NCBI RefSeq assembly: GCF_030145145.1
Contig: NZ_JAQYWD010000015.1
Coordinates: forward strand, 58,571-122,570
From: Desulfobacula sp.
GTDB taxonomy: Bacteria > Desulfobacterota > Desulfobacteria > Desulfobacterales > Desulfobacteraceae
Length of the DNA stretch: 64,000 nt
Direction of reading: 5' to 3'
In this document: one piece after another, positions 33,246-42,618 of the stretch
Position numbering within the stretch: position 1 is the first letter of the stretch
Layout of the letters: each line of letters starts with the position of its first letter
Translations under genes and position numbers: made by a program
The notes under the pieces: generated by a model
The model's database searches: none
What the model was told of the DNA's origin: nothing
The model's input: the letters and a program-made list of their open reading frames with translations, nothing else

Positions 33246-34649
33246 TTAAAAATATCCGGATCCATCCCAGCAATGGGTACAAAGTCTGTTTTTGGGCAGA
33301 CCGATGCCCTTCACCAGGTCATCCAGTCGCTGGAAGCGGATGCTGGTCAACCTTAACCGGTCTGTAATTTTACCGATCATGGCCGAATGTTTTTTTGATC
33401 CATCCATGGCATAGTCCGTCAGATCCGTATCTTCGGTTCCTTCAAGCTCGTAAATGGCCTTTCTGCCGGCTAGATCAAGGGTAGAACGAGAGGTTGAAAA
33501 ATTCAGAAACTCACACGGATGGATAAGGCTTGGGCAGGCAATTCTCATATGCACTTCCTTTGCCCCATAATCATATAAAATCTGGGTATTGTCCTCTAAC
33601 TGTGTCCCCCTTACAACGGAATCATCACAAAAGATGATCCGTTTCCCTTGGATAATTTCCCTGATGGGAATCAACTTCATACGGGCCACAAGATCTCTCA
33701 TCCCCTGATTCTGGGGCATGAAACTTCTGGGCCAGGTTGGTGTATATTTAACATAGGGTCGCATGTAGGGAATCCGGCTTGCATTGGCAAAACCAATGGC
33801 GTGTCCAATGCCGGAATCCGGAATACCTGCCACCAGATCCACTGTTTCGGTTTCTCTTTTTGCCAGGGCAGCCCCGCAGTTATATCGGACTTTTTCCGTA
33901 TTGATCCCTTCATAGGAGGAGGCCGGATATCCGTAATACACCCATAGAAATGAACAGATCTGCATGGCCGTGCCCGGCGGCTGGATCTGTTCCATACCGT
34001 CGGGTGTGATCCGCATAATTTCATTGGGACCCAGGTAGTGTTCGACTTCAAAGCCAAGATTTGAAAATGCACTGGATTCCGAACTCGCAGCATAGGCATC
34101 CTCGCCTTTTCCGATCACAACAGGGGTTCGGCCCAGCCGGTCCCTGGCGGCATAGATCTCTGAATCCGTTAAAATCAACATTGAACAGGACCCTTTGATC
34201 TGTGACTGAGCATTGGCAATGCCTTCCGCAAAAGAGCCTTTCTGACTGATCAAAATGGCCACAAGCTCTGTGGGGTTGATCTCTCCCTGGCTTGTTTCAG
34301 CAAAATGGATATTCTGTGAAAATGCTTTTTGGACGAGGTCGTCAAGATTTGCAATGCGCCCCACAGTGACAACGGCAAATTTTCCAAGATGAGAATGAAT
34401 GATAATTGGCTGGGAATCGGTATCGCTGATAGCACCGATCCCCATATTTCCGGTCAATTTATCAATATCCGCCTCGAATTTTGATCTGAAATACGCATTT
34501 TCAAGGCTGTGGATTGTCCGTTGAAATTCTTTTTGATCCACCGTTGCCAACCCACCGCGTTTCGTTCCCAGATGTGACAGATAATCTGTCCCGTAAAAAA
34601 GTGCTTTATTACATGCTTTTTTAGACGTACAACCGAAAAAACCGCCCAT
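33246..34649 (-). CDS. PurF-like amidophosphoribosyltransferase family protein without the N-terminal cysteine
   Basis: The 467-residue protein has both PurF domains. The N-terminal Ntn-type glutaminase fold carries SHLGTKRGGLATV, IGAISDTDSQPI and CSMLILTDSEIYAARDRLGRTPV. The C-terminal phosphoribosyltransferase part carries DLVAGIPDSGIGHAIGFA and the PRPP motif IIFCDDSVVRGTQ near 336-348. True PurF uses a Cys exposed at the mature N-terminus (MCG or processed CG). Here the start reads MGGFFGC, with Gly at that position and a Cys only at residue 7. It is therefore probably a paralogue that does not hydrolyse glutamine in the usual way, although the PRPP site is intact. A proper PurF is not seen in the window. 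Confidence 0.8.
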   Translation of the reverse strand: MGGFFGCTSKKACNKALFYGTDYLSHLGTKRGGLATVDQKEFQRTIHSLENAYFRSKFEADIDKLTGNMGIGAISDTDSQPIIIHSHLGKFAVVTVGRIANLDDLVQKAFSQNIHFAETSQGEINPTELVAILISQKGSFAEGIANAQSQIKGSCSMLILTDSEIYAARDRLGRTPVVIGKGEDAYAASSESSAFSNLGFEVEHYLGPNEIMRITPDGMEQIQPPGTAMQICSFLWVYYGYPASSYEGINTEKVRYNCGAALAKRETETVDLVAGIPDSGIGHAIGFANASRIPYMRPYVKYTPTWPRSFMPQNQGMRDLVARMKLIPIREIIQGKRIIFCDDSVVRGTQLEDNTQILYDYGAKEVHMRIACPSLIHPCEFLNFSTSRSTLDLAGRKAIYELEGTEDTDLTDYAMDGSKKHSAMIGKITDRLRLTSIRFQRLDDLVKGIGLPKNRLCTHCWDGSGYF

Positions 34650-34798
34650 AATGTTTCTCTTTCATTTTTTTAAAATTGATCATTCCCCCTTTCCATATCA
34701 CCCCGATCAATTAATCATTATTATTTAGGATGTCAAACAAATAAAAAAAAATTATAGCCGTTCCCCCTCACGGATTCGCGCCTTCACCAAAGAATTTG

Positions 34799-37498
34799 TC
34801 AATGATACATATCCGAGGAAAAATCGATCTGCTCAAGATCAATTTCCAATTCAATGTCATAGGAGTCCGGATCTCTTTTCATACGGAAACCCAGTTTCTT
34901 GCCAAGCTTTGTCATCTGGATATTTTCAGACAACACCAGTCCCATCACCCGTTTAAGCCCCTGCTGTTTCGAAAAGCGCAAACACGGTAGAAGCAAAGCG
35001 GCACCGATCCCTTTCCCCTGCCAGTGATCTGCCAGGACAATGGCAAATTCACCGGTTTCTCCGTCCGGTAGAAAAATAACCCGGGCCACACCAACCATTT
35101 TTTGATCTCCCATGGAATTTACAATGGCAATCAAGGCCACTTCACGATCATAATCCACCTGGGTAAATTTAATCAGCATTTGTTTTGACAACTGCTTGAT
35201 GGGAGAAAAATATCTTAAATAAATTGTTTCAGGAGATAACTGGGAAAAGAAATCAATCATTTGATTCGCATCATCCGGACGAATGGGCCGGATCAGAAAC
35301 GGATCATTATCCGTTGTTTTGCAGCGCATCTCCTGCCATGATGGATAGGGACTGATAATCAGGTGAGCCGGTGAAACAACTGCCGTTTTCCTGATCAACA
35401 CCCGGGCATCAACGCCCATAATTTCTCCTTTTCGGACCTGCATGGGATTGATATCCAGTTCCTCAATTTCAGGAAAATCCGTTACCAGTCTGCCCAGTCG
35501 TATCATGATCTCTTCCAGAGTCGTCAGATCCATTTGCTGAAAATTTCTAAACCCTTTGATGGCCTTGAATATTTTTGTTTCCCGGATGATTTTCCCGGCA
35601 AGGGAATGATTTAACGGTGGTAACGCCAGGGCAGTATCATTGCAGATTTCCGTCATGACCCCCCCCATACCAAACAGAAGAACAGGGCCAAAGGCCTCAT
35701 CCGTTTTGGCGCCAAAAATCAATTCATAATCCGGCATAGGCGCCATGGGCTGAATGGAAACACCGTCAATCGCTGCGGCGGGAAACGCCTCCACTGCTTT
35801 TTTCATAATTTGAACGAATGCCGCTTCAACCTGCTCCGGTGTAAAAAGATTCAGAAAAACCCCTCCGGCATCTGATTTGTGTAAAATGTCTTTTGAACAA
35901 ATTTTTAAGACCACCGGGAAGCCCATCTTTTCCGCCAATTGAACTGCTTGTTGGGCGGTCTGAGCGATGTCAGTCTGGTTTACGGGAATACCATAGGAGC
36001 TGAGCAACTTTTTGGCCTCCATTTCCATCAATACGGTCTGGTTTGCCGTCAATGCCGTTTCTATAATTTCCCGGGCAACCTGCTGGTCAATTTTAAGATT
36101 GATATCCTTTCTCACTGGAATTTCATGCAGCATCTCCAAATTTTGCCCATATTGATGCAGATTGGCAAATGCCTTAACAGCCCTTTCCGGCGAATCATAG
36201 GTAACCACACCGGACTGATTAAAAAGGGTCCTGGATTTATCAATATTGCTCCCCCCGATCCAGGCGGTGAAAACAGGGCATCGCACCGTTTTTAAAAACT
36301 GCGCCAGGGGTTTGGCCAGGGCCTTTGAATCATACGTCCCCACAGGAGAACAGATCAACAACAATCCGTCAACTTCCGGGGCGGTACTGCAAATATCCAC
36401 TGCCCGGATATAATGTTCGGGTGATGAATCGCCCAAAAGGTCAATGGGATTTGCACGACTCCATTCCTTCATCAACTGCGTGTCCAGCTTCTGAAGGGTC
36501 TCATCGCTCAATTCTGCCGGTTCCAGGCCATGGGATGCAAGGGTATCCGCCGCCATGACACCGGGCCCCCCCGCATTGGTGATAATGGCCAGCCGCCCCC
36601 CTTTCGGCCGGGGCTGCTTGGACAAGAATTCCGTACAGTCAAACAATTCCTCAAAATCGTTAACCCGCAGGATGCCAGCCCGCTTGAAAGCCGCATCATA
36701 CACCGCGTCAACCCCGGCCATGGCCCCAGTATGAGAGGCAGCAGCCCGGGCACCGGCTTTTGAACGTCCCGACTTGAGGGCAATAATGGGTTTTATCCTG
36801 GACACCGCTCTTGCAGCGCTCATGAAATTTCGGATATTGGGAATGTTTTCCATATACATGACAATGCTCTCCACCTGTCTTAAAGATCCCAGGTAATCAA
36901 TCATATCGGCAAAATCAACATCCAGTAGTGACCCCAGGCTGACAAAATGGCTGAAACCAACATTTTCCCGCATGGCAAGATCCAGGACTGAAGAACAAAC
37001 CGCGCCGCTCTGGGACAGGAATGCCGTTTTCCCGGAAAGCGGAAACTGGGGCATGAAACTGGCATTCAATCTTCGTTCGGTATTGATAATGCCCACACAG
37101 TTCGGCCCGATAATTCTCATGCCTGAATTTTCGGCTGCTTTCTTTATATCGGCCTCAATTTGCCGGCCCGCTTTACCCGTCTCTTTACCCCCGGCTGAAA
37201 TAATGACCACCCCGCCCATTTCTTTTTCAGCACAGGCCGCAACAATTTCCGGAACACTTTTTATGGGGGTTGCGATAATCGCCATATCCGTTTTTTTGGG
37301 AATCTTTGCCACACTGGAAATTGCCTGAATTCCCAAAATATCTCTATGATTCGGGTTCACCGGAAAAACATCCCCTTTAAAATCATTGAAAATAATATTT
37401 CGAATAATGGATTCTCCCACACTGCCTTTTCTTTCACTTGCCCCGATCACTGCAATGGATTCAGGGTTAAATAATTTTGATAAATTGACGGTAGCCAT
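34799..37498 (-). CDS. ADP-forming acyl-CoA synthetase (alpha-beta fusion) with C-terminal GNAT domain
   Basis: I choose ATG 37498 (MATVNLSKLFNPESIAV, 899 residues) because AGGAG lies 8 bases upstream; an earlier in-frame start at 37567 lacks one. The order is a CoA-binding domain (VIGASERKGSVGESI near 18), succinyl-CoA-ligase-like domains with RAAASHTGAMAG near 260 (the phospho-histidine segment), an ATP-grasp region (GFPVVLKICSKDILHKSDAGG near 540), and from about 735 a GNAT acetyltransferase (LADHWQGKGIGAALL near 832). NDP-forming acetyl-CoA synthetases make ATP from acyl-CoA; the fusion with GNAT is that of Pat/YfiQ-type lysine acetyltransferases. Because the His segment is conserved, both activities are possible. 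Confidence 0.88.
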   Translation of the reverse strand: MATVNLSKLFNPESIAVIGASERKGSVGESIIRNIIFNDFKGDVFPVNPNHRDILGIQAISSVAKIPKKTDMAIIATPIKSVPEIVAACAEKEMGGVVIISAGGKETGKAGRQIEADIKKAAENSGMRIIGPNCVGIINTERRLNASFMPQFPLSGKTAFLSQSGAVCSSVLDLAMRENVGFSHFVSLGSLLDVDFADMIDYLGSLRQVESIVMYMENIPNIRNFMSAARAVSRIKPIIALKSGRSKAGARAAASHTGAMAGVDAVYDAAFKRAGILRVNDFEELFDCTEFLSKQPRPKGGRLAIITNAGGPGVMAADTLASHGLEPAELSDETLQKLDTQLMKEWSRANPIDLLGDSSPEHYIRAVDICSTAPEVDGLLLICSPVGTYDSKALAKPLAQFLKTVRCPVFTAWIGGSNIDKSRTLFNQSGVVTYDSPERAVKAFANLHQYGQNLEMLHEIPVRKDINLKIDQQVAREIIETALTANQTVLMEMEAKKLLSSYGIPVNQTDIAQTAQQAVQLAEKMGFPVVLKICSKDILHKSDAGGVFLNLFTPEQVEAAFVQIMKKAVEAFPAAAIDGVSIQPMAPMPDYELIFGAKTDEAFGPVLLFGMGGVMTEICNDTALALPPLNHSLAGKIIRETKIFKAIKGFRNFQQMDLTTLEEIMIRLGRLVTDFPEIEELDINPMQVRKGEIMGVDARVLIRKTAVVSPAHLIISPYPSWQEMRCKTTDNDPFLIRPIRPDDANQMIDFFSQLSPETIYLRYFSPIKQLSKQMLIKFTQVDYDREVALIAIVNSMGDQKMVGVARVIFLPDGETGEFAIVLADHWQGKGIGAALLLPCLRFSKQQGLKRVMGLVLSENIQMTKLGKKLGFRMKRDPDSYDIELEIDLEQIDFSSDMYH

Positions 37499-37919
37499 AA
37501 TATTCTCCTGTGCTATATCAGCATCCCCTCTTATTGACGGATTAAACTCATTATTACACAACTTCAATTACAAAATTCATGCCATGAACAAACACTGGCA
37601 CCAATAGAGGTCTGGAGGGAATGTCACCGCCTGTGGCCGGATGGAGCCGGTAAAACAACGGCTTTATAGAACCGATCTTTTTGCATCTTGTAAAAAATGC
37701 TGACATTCTCGTTTTGTAAAATCCACCACTCCACCCCGTATTAACAAGGGAATACTTTCGGGCTTTAGCGGTAATGGGCGGGATAATTTTTGGATGGCCT
37801 TGAATTTAAGTCTGGAAAATATCCATTTCCATGCTTATCATATCTCCCGGCGGACGACCGGGCTTTCAGCAGCTTAAAATTATCTTTTAACACCAGGGAC
37901 TTTCGATCCCTTATATTAA
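37499..37919. other. Divergent intergenic region
   Basis: The 421 bases between the divergent synthetase-GNAT and methyltransferase genes must hold both promoters. I see no RNA gene, riboswitch or convincing small gene. Short open frames here have no ribosome site and no recognisable similarity. Confidence 0.45.
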
Positions 37920-38588
37920 ATGGGTGTTCACATGAAAACCGACCATACCGGCATTACCCTGGCGGCCTACAACAAAAATGCTGACAAATATGCTGACAAA
38001 TTTATGGCATTTAAATCTTACCAGGAAAAATTGAGCCGTTTTCAACAGCGGTATTTACCCGAACATGCCTCTATTTTGGATGTTGGGTGCGGTCCAGGCA
38101 ATACCGCCAAATTTTTAATGGGCATCGATAACCATTACACCATAACCGGCATAGATTTATCCGTTGAAATGATCACCATTGCCAGGCAAAACGTTCCCGG
38201 ATGTAATTTTTCGATTCAGGATATTCGAGACATCATTCCCGACAAAGAATATGATGCGGTTATTGCTTCTTTTTGTATTGTTCATTTGTCTGATCAAGAG
38301 ACGACGGTCCTCATTCAAACCCTGTCAAAAATGCTCAAACCAAACGGAAGCCTTTACATCAGTTTCATGGAAGGGAAATCCCCCGGACTTGAAACAACCA
38401 GTTTTTCTGATGAAAAAATATTTTTCAATTATTTTCCCAGAGATCGGATAAAGGGGCTGCTCGCAGCAAATTCTGTTGAAACGGTGGAACTTTTAGTGGA
38501 GGGGTATCCGGAACAGGATGGCTCTATTACCAAAGATATTTTTGTTTTTGCACGGAAAAGATACGCCCTGACCCCAGGCATAAGTTGA
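37920..38588 (+). CDS. Class I SAM-dependent methyltransferase
   Basis: The 222-residue protein (or 218 if ATG 37932, MKTDHTG, is used; the ribosome site is weak for both) has the Rossmann methyltransferase motifs. ILDVGCGPGNTAKFL near 58-72 is motif I, ITGIDLSVEMITIAR near 79-93 the post-I acidic residue, YDAVIASFCIVHL near 118-130 motif II, and LKPNGSLYISFMEG near 147-160 motif III. The methyl acceptor cannot be inferred. It is followed by the DUF362 gene 71 bases downstream. Confidence 0.87.
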   Translation: MGVHMKTDHTGITLAAYNKNADKYADKFMAFKSYQEKLSRFQQRYLPEHASILDVGCGPGNTAKFLMGIDNHYTITGIDLSVEMITIARQNVPGCNFSIQDIRDIIPDKEYDAVIASFCIVHLSDQETTVLIQTLSKMLKPNGSLYISFMEGKSPGLETTSFSDEKIFFNYFPRDRIKGLLAANSVETVELLVEGYPEQDGSITKDIFVFARKRYALTPGIS

Positions 38589-38659
38589 GTATTGTAATTT
38601 CCAACAAATTAACGTATTGAATATGTAACCATGCTCATCAATACTGTCAGGAGAAAATA

Positions 38660-39790
38660 ATGACTGCCGATGTATTTTTTATGGATTTAGAGGCCACCTC
38701 AAAGGAAAATCTTCTCCAGAAACTATCACGACTCATCAAAACAGCCGGTATCGGAGATATCTTGACGGATAACGACCTGACCGGCGTAAAAATCCATTTT
38801 GGTGAACAGGGCAATACCGCCTATATCCGACCGGTATTTATCCGGAAAATCATACAGACCCTCAAAGAATTCAAGGTCAGGCCCTTTCTCACCGATGCCA
38901 ACACCCTTTATGTGGGGACACGGTCAGACGCGGTATCCCATATGCATACAGCCATTGAAAACGGATTCTCTTATTCCGCCATGGATGCCACACCCATCAT
39001 TATTGCAGACGGGCTGAGGGGAAAGAGCGAAATAAAAGTTACCATTAACCAGAAAAACTGTGATCATGTTTATATCGGTTCCGAAATTATGGATGCAGAT
39101 GCACTGATTTCCGTGGCCCATTTTAAAGGCCATGATCTGGCAGGGTTTGGTGGTGCGCTGAAAAACCTGGGCATGGGCTGTGCATCCAGAAGAGGAAAAC
39201 TCAACCAGCATTCCAATGTGAGCCCCAAAATCAAAAGAAAAACCTGTATTGGCTGCGGTGAGTGTGAAAAGCACTGTCCTTCCGGGGCCATTCACATTGA
39301 AGACAAGAAAGCCTATCTTGACGCTAAAAAATGTATCGGGTGTGCCGAATGCATTGTCAGGTGCCCCACCAAATCTGTGAACATCAACTGGAACCAGACA
39401 GTGCCGGTTTTCCTGGAAAAAATGATAGAACACGCCTCCGGTGCACTCAAAAACAAAGCAAACAAAGCGTTTTTCATCAACTTTATAACGGATATTTCCC
39501 CGAAATGCGATTGCGTGTCTTACAACGAGTCACCCATTGTCAATAATGTAGGGGTTCTGGCATCAACCGATCCGGTTGCCATAGACCAGGCAAGCGCCGA
39601 TCTGGTCAATCAGCAGAAAGCATTACCGGGAACCGTTCTTAAAACAAACCTCAATCCGGGTGAGGACAAATTCAAAGGTCTTTACCCGTCTGTTGACTGG
39701 GAGCATCAACTGGAGTATGCCCAGACAATCGGACTGGGAACCCGGGCATACAACCTGATCAAATTAACCACTCTGTCCTATCGAAAATAA
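38660..39790 (+). CDS. DUF362 domain protein with two 4Fe-4S clusters
   Basis: The 376-residue protein has the DUF362 domain in the first 200 residues (VKIHFGEQGNTAYIRP near 35, FLTDANTLYVGTRSDAVSHMHTA, SVAHFKGHDLAGFGGALKNLGMG near 150-173). A ferredoxin insert follows with CIGCGECEKHCP near 196 and CIGCAECIVRCP near 225. The DUF362 fold then resumes (VLASTDPVAIDQASADL near 300). The family is common in anaerobes beside redox or corrinoid genes; its reaction is not firmly established. A ribosome site (AGGAG) precedes ATG 38660. Confidence 0.87.
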   Translation: MTADVFFMDLEATSKENLLQKLSRLIKTAGIGDILTDNDLTGVKIHFGEQGNTAYIRPVFIRKIIQTLKEFKVRPFLTDANTLYVGTRSDAVSHMHTAIENGFSYSAMDATPIIIADGLRGKSEIKVTINQKNCDHVYIGSEIMDADALISVAHFKGHDLAGFGGALKNLGMGCASRRGKLNQHSNVSPKIKRKTCIGCGECEKHCPSGAIHIEDKKAYLDAKKCIGCAECIVRCPTKSVNINWNQTVPVFLEKMIEHASGALKNKANKAFFINFITDISPKCDCVSYNESPIVNNVGVLASTDPVAIDQASADLVNQQKALPGTVLKTNLNPGEDKFKGLYPSVDWEHQLEYAQTIGLGTRAYNLIKLTTLSYRK

Positions 39791-39843
39791 GGCTGAAGAT
39801 CTGGTATGCAGCATTCCCTGGCAACCAGAGGCCCGGCATTTGT

Positions 39844-40794
39844 TTAATTTTCCGGGCCTGCTTTGCATTGGTCCATACCTGCCGGATGGTAATGTACGTA
39901 AACTTTGCGAAGCATCTCAATGCCCGAAAGAAGCGTCTGCTCTACCGTGTCAGCAATTTCGTTTCCCTCCGTTACCGTCAAATTGCCATCAATGCAAATG
40001 GTCAAATTTACGACCAGGTAGGGGCCGAACCGATGGGCATGGATATCATTGATGGCTTCGATGGCTCCCACGCCATGGAGAAGGTCATGGATTTGATCGG
40101 CCACCGCCTTGCTGGGAACGTTGTCCATCAGATCCGAAGACGCTTCCCGAAGAATGTCCAACCCTGTTTTGGCAACGATCACAGCCACAATGGCACCGGC
40201 AACCGGGTCAAGCCAGGCGATTCCCATCATGCTGAAAAAAATACCTGCACCAGCCCCTGTTGAAGCGAAGATATCATTTCGATGATCCCTTGCCAACGCA
40301 GTAATGGCCAGATTTTTGGTTTTTTGACTAATCCGGTTGGCATGCAGCATGAGAAAGACCTTGGCCACAATCGTCACCAATGCCACAACCAGTGCAAACA
40401 ATGGTACTTTCGGCTGCAGACCCGATCCCACAAACAATTCAAATGCCACGTTGACACTATCCCAGAAAATGGCGATCCCGGTGGTGATCACGAAGGCACC
40501 AACAACCAGAGCGGCAATACTCTCAAGCTGATGGTGACCGTAAGGGTGCTCAGAATCCGCCGGCTTGCCCGATAACCGCACAAAAATTTTCACCACAATA
40601 AAATAAACAACATCGGATACCGAATTGATACCATCGGCCAGAAGCCCCTGGCTGTGACCCAGGATACCGGCCAGAACTTTCACTACGGCAAGGATGGCAT
40701 TAAAAAACAACCCGACATTCACTACAAATTCGGCGGCCTGCTGCCGATTCTTGATATCAATGGGTTTACCGGTTTTCAGTATATCGGGAATCAT
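39844..40794 (-). CDS. Cation diffusion facilitator (CDF) family transporter
   Basis: The 316-residue protein has six predicted membrane helices in its first 220 residues and a cytoplasmic C-terminal domain with HAHRFGPYLVVNLTICIDGN. Family blocks are LLADGINSVSDVVYF near residue 50 in helix 2 and WLDPVAGAIVAV near 192 in helix 5. In zinc-type CDFs the helix-2 motif is DxxHxxxD; here it reads ADGINSVSD, with Asn in place of His, so the metal may not be zinc (manganese, iron and cobalt members vary at this site). It exports divalent metal by proton or cation exchange. Divergent from the J-domain gene, with a palindromic element between them. Confidence 0.87.
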   Translation of the reverse strand: MIPDILKTGKPIDIKNRQQAAEFVVNVGLFFNAILAVVKVLAGILGHSQGLLADGINSVSDVVYFIVVKIFVRLSGKPADSEHPYGHHQLESIAALVVGAFVITTGIAIFWDSVNVAFELFVGSGLQPKVPLFALVVALVTIVAKVFLMLHANRISQKTKNLAITALARDHRNDIFASTGAGAGIFFSMMGIAWLDPVAGAIVAVIVAKTGLDILREASSDLMDNVPSKAVADQIHDLLHGVGAIEAINDIHAHRFGPYLVVNLTICIDGNLTVTEGNEIADTVEQTLLSGIEMLRKVYVHYHPAGMDQCKAGPEN

Positions 40795-40822
40795 CTAGTG
40801 GGTATCTTTCGCTTGCCTGAAA

Positions 40823-40964
40823 CTCAACTTTCGAGTTGGCCATTTTTACATGGGGTCAGGCTTTCCTTATGGCACTTTTTACCCAATAGGTTATGAAATA
40901 ATGATAAAAAGCACAATAAAAAAAGCCTGACCCCGTTCATTAAAGCTAACATCCGAAAGTTGAG
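40823..40964. repeat. Palindromic repeat element, copy 2
   Basis: The inner inverted repeat GGGGTCAGGCTTT (40852-40864) / AAAGCCTGACCCC (40922-40934) matches copy 1 at 33084-33190. The interior shares TTAT.GC.CTTTT and TGATAAAAAGCA with copy 1 but is 24 bases shorter. An outer inverted repeat CTCAACTTTCG (40823-40833) / CGAAAGTTGAG (40954-40964) is unrelated to the outer arms of copy 1. Both copies are followed by GTTCA and a GCTAA motif after the inner repeat. It lies between the divergent CDF and J-domain genes. Confidence 0.8.
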
Positions 40965-41139
40965 CCTGAAAATTTTTTATCATAGATCAAATAAAGAACA
41001 ATGACCATTCATTTATACAATTGGCGCCGGTTCATCCTGATACTGCCATATGATAGGGAACATCCCCTTGTCAAGGCCGGACAAAATTTATTTTACCCTG
41101 TACAGACCACGGATGATGCCTTATTCTTTTATCATGTAT

Positions 41140-42123
41140 ATGGCATATATAAAAGACAAAGGTCGGCCACACTACCTGTTAAGAGAATCCTGCATCATTG
41201 AGGATGAGTTGACATTCCAGGACGTGTTTGATCTGGGAACGGACCCTTCTGCGTTCATTCACTACCCCGGCGGCAATGCCTTTTATCTTGACGAACAAAT
41301 GGAGGCTGCTGTCGCTGAAAAGGCTGTGGATTATGATACGGATGAACTTGAGGATCTTTTCTGGCCCTGGATCAAACCGGATATCAAAAGGGCCGTTGAA
41401 ACCTTCAGAAACCGCTCCTTTAAAACCTTTTCCCAAAAACTGACTGCCAAAGAAAAAGAAGCCCTTGCTGCCCGTATCCATACGTTTGATAAACGAAGAA
41501 CCCATTATTTAAAATTCGGGACCATGGATCAGGGGCCTGTTGAAAACATGCCGGCAACGCTTTTTAAGGATCATGATCTTCGATCCAGGGATGAAATTGA
41601 ACACTGCTTTTTCAAACAGGAGTTTACTTTAAAGGCCCATGAATTAAAATCTTATGTGTATACCGTTTTTGATCTTCACCGGTTTTTTTCAGGATTTATG
41701 GCCAAAAAAATGCCCCATGCCCTGGATCAGGAAAAGGTGGATGAATTTTTTCTCAGGGAAATCTGCCGTCTCAACAAAGAACTTTTCAACAAAGAGACCC
41801 ACCTGGATGACCATATGATCCGGTATATCGTCATGTTTTTTGATCACCAGTATGCAAACACGACCCTGCTGGATGATTTTGCCCGGGACTTCATGGCCCG
41901 GCATCGTTTTTTTACGCCCCGGCATGAAAAATCCATTACCACGCTAAATGCCTGTAATATATTTAATATTAACAAAACCGAATTGGCAACCATGACACGG
42001 CAACACTTGACAAAACTGTACCGAGGGTTTGCCAGACAGGTCCACCCCGATACCGGCGGGTCCCATGACAAATTTGTTGAGCTGAACAATGCCTATGAAG
42101 TGCTTTTAGAAACGCTCAGATAA
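41140..42123 (+). CDS. J-domain protein with C-terminal DnaJ-like domain
   Basis: The start is uncertain: in-frame ATGs occur at 41050, 41113, 41116, 41134 and 41140, none with a good ribosome site. I choose 41140 (MAYIKDKGRPHYLLRES, 327 residues) because conserved-looking sequence begins there. The first 250 residues are a charged helical region without a named domain. The last 60 residues are a J domain with the HPDTGGSHDKF motif, so it should stimulate an Hsp70. Unlike DnaJ, the J domain is at the C-terminus and there is no zinc-finger or Gly/Phe region. The client or partner is unknown. Confidence 0.72.
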   Translation: MAYIKDKGRPHYLLRESCIIEDELTFQDVFDLGTDPSAFIHYPGGNAFYLDEQMEAAVAEKAVDYDTDELEDLFWPWIKPDIKRAVETFRNRSFKTFSQKLTAKEKEALAARIHTFDKRRTHYLKFGTMDQGPVENMPATLFKDHDLRSRDEIEHCFFKQEFTLKAHELKSYVYTVFDLHRFFSGFMAKKMPHALDQEKVDEFFLREICRLNKELFNKETHLDDHMIRYIVMFFDHQYANTTLLDDFARDFMARHRFFTPRHEKSITTLNACNIFNINKTELATMTRQHLTKLYRGFARQVHPDTGGSHDKFVELNNAYEVLLETLR

Positions 42124-42226
42124 GTCGGCCCATGGTAAAATATTTTTATCTTCCATTATTTTTTTCTTTTTTTTTTGATATACTTACACCCATTGAATTT
42201 CAAATGTTAGAGTAAGGAGATCCTTC

Positions 42227-42568
42227 ATGTCCATTATTAATTTTCTTGAGCTGAAAGAAAAATTTGAACTCCAGACCTACGGCAAACCCGGAAATCTGGA
42301 TAAAACCGACCATATCCCATTTTCAGGTTCCCCGCGAAAGCATCCCTATGAAAAATTCAGGGTGATTTTAATTGCCGACCCGTTTACGGACAATACCTTT
42401 TACTATGAATTCAGGGTGAAAGACATTGCCTTTGCAGAAGACCTTCCCAGCATCACCAACTTGAAAGGCGAATCGGTTTCCATGGTCCGTATCTGGGTCA
42501 AAAAACAGAGCATCGCCATTCGGTGTACCCCGTTTATTGTGGATACGATACGGCGGGGAACCGCCTGA
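42227..42568 (+). CDS. Small conserved-looking protein of unknown function
   Basis: The 113-residue soluble protein has a strong ribosome site (AAGGAG) and normal codon use. I do not recognise a family with known function. Visible features are FSGSPRKHPYEKFRVILIADPF near residues 31-52, FYYEFRVKDIAFAEDLPS near 57-74 and VRIWVKKQSIAIRC near 86-99. These suggest a compact beta-rich domain. No signal peptide or membrane segment. It lies between the J-domain gene and the convergent DUF1285-like gene. Confidence 0.6.
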   Translation: MSIINFLELKEKFELQTYGKPGNLDKTDHIPFSGSPRKHPYEKFRVILIADPFTDNTFYYEFRVKDIAFAEDLPSITNLKGESVSMVRIWVKKQSIAIRCTPFIVDTIRRGTA

Positions 42569-42618
42569 AACAAGACCAAAACTGCGCCGTCAGCTGTCAT
42601 CGGCCATACGGCAGGGGT

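Noticed and set aside
37790..37984. Small plus-strand gene before the methyltransferase
   Set aside because: No ribosome site, overlap with the methyltransferase start, and no protein-like features.
40816..40966. attC-like recombination site
   Set aside because: ACTCAAC and GTTGAGC at the ends of hairpin copy 2 fit the integron core-site patterns, but copy 1 does not, the shared part is the inner GGGTCAGGCTT repeat, and no integron integrase is present. Coincidence is more likely.
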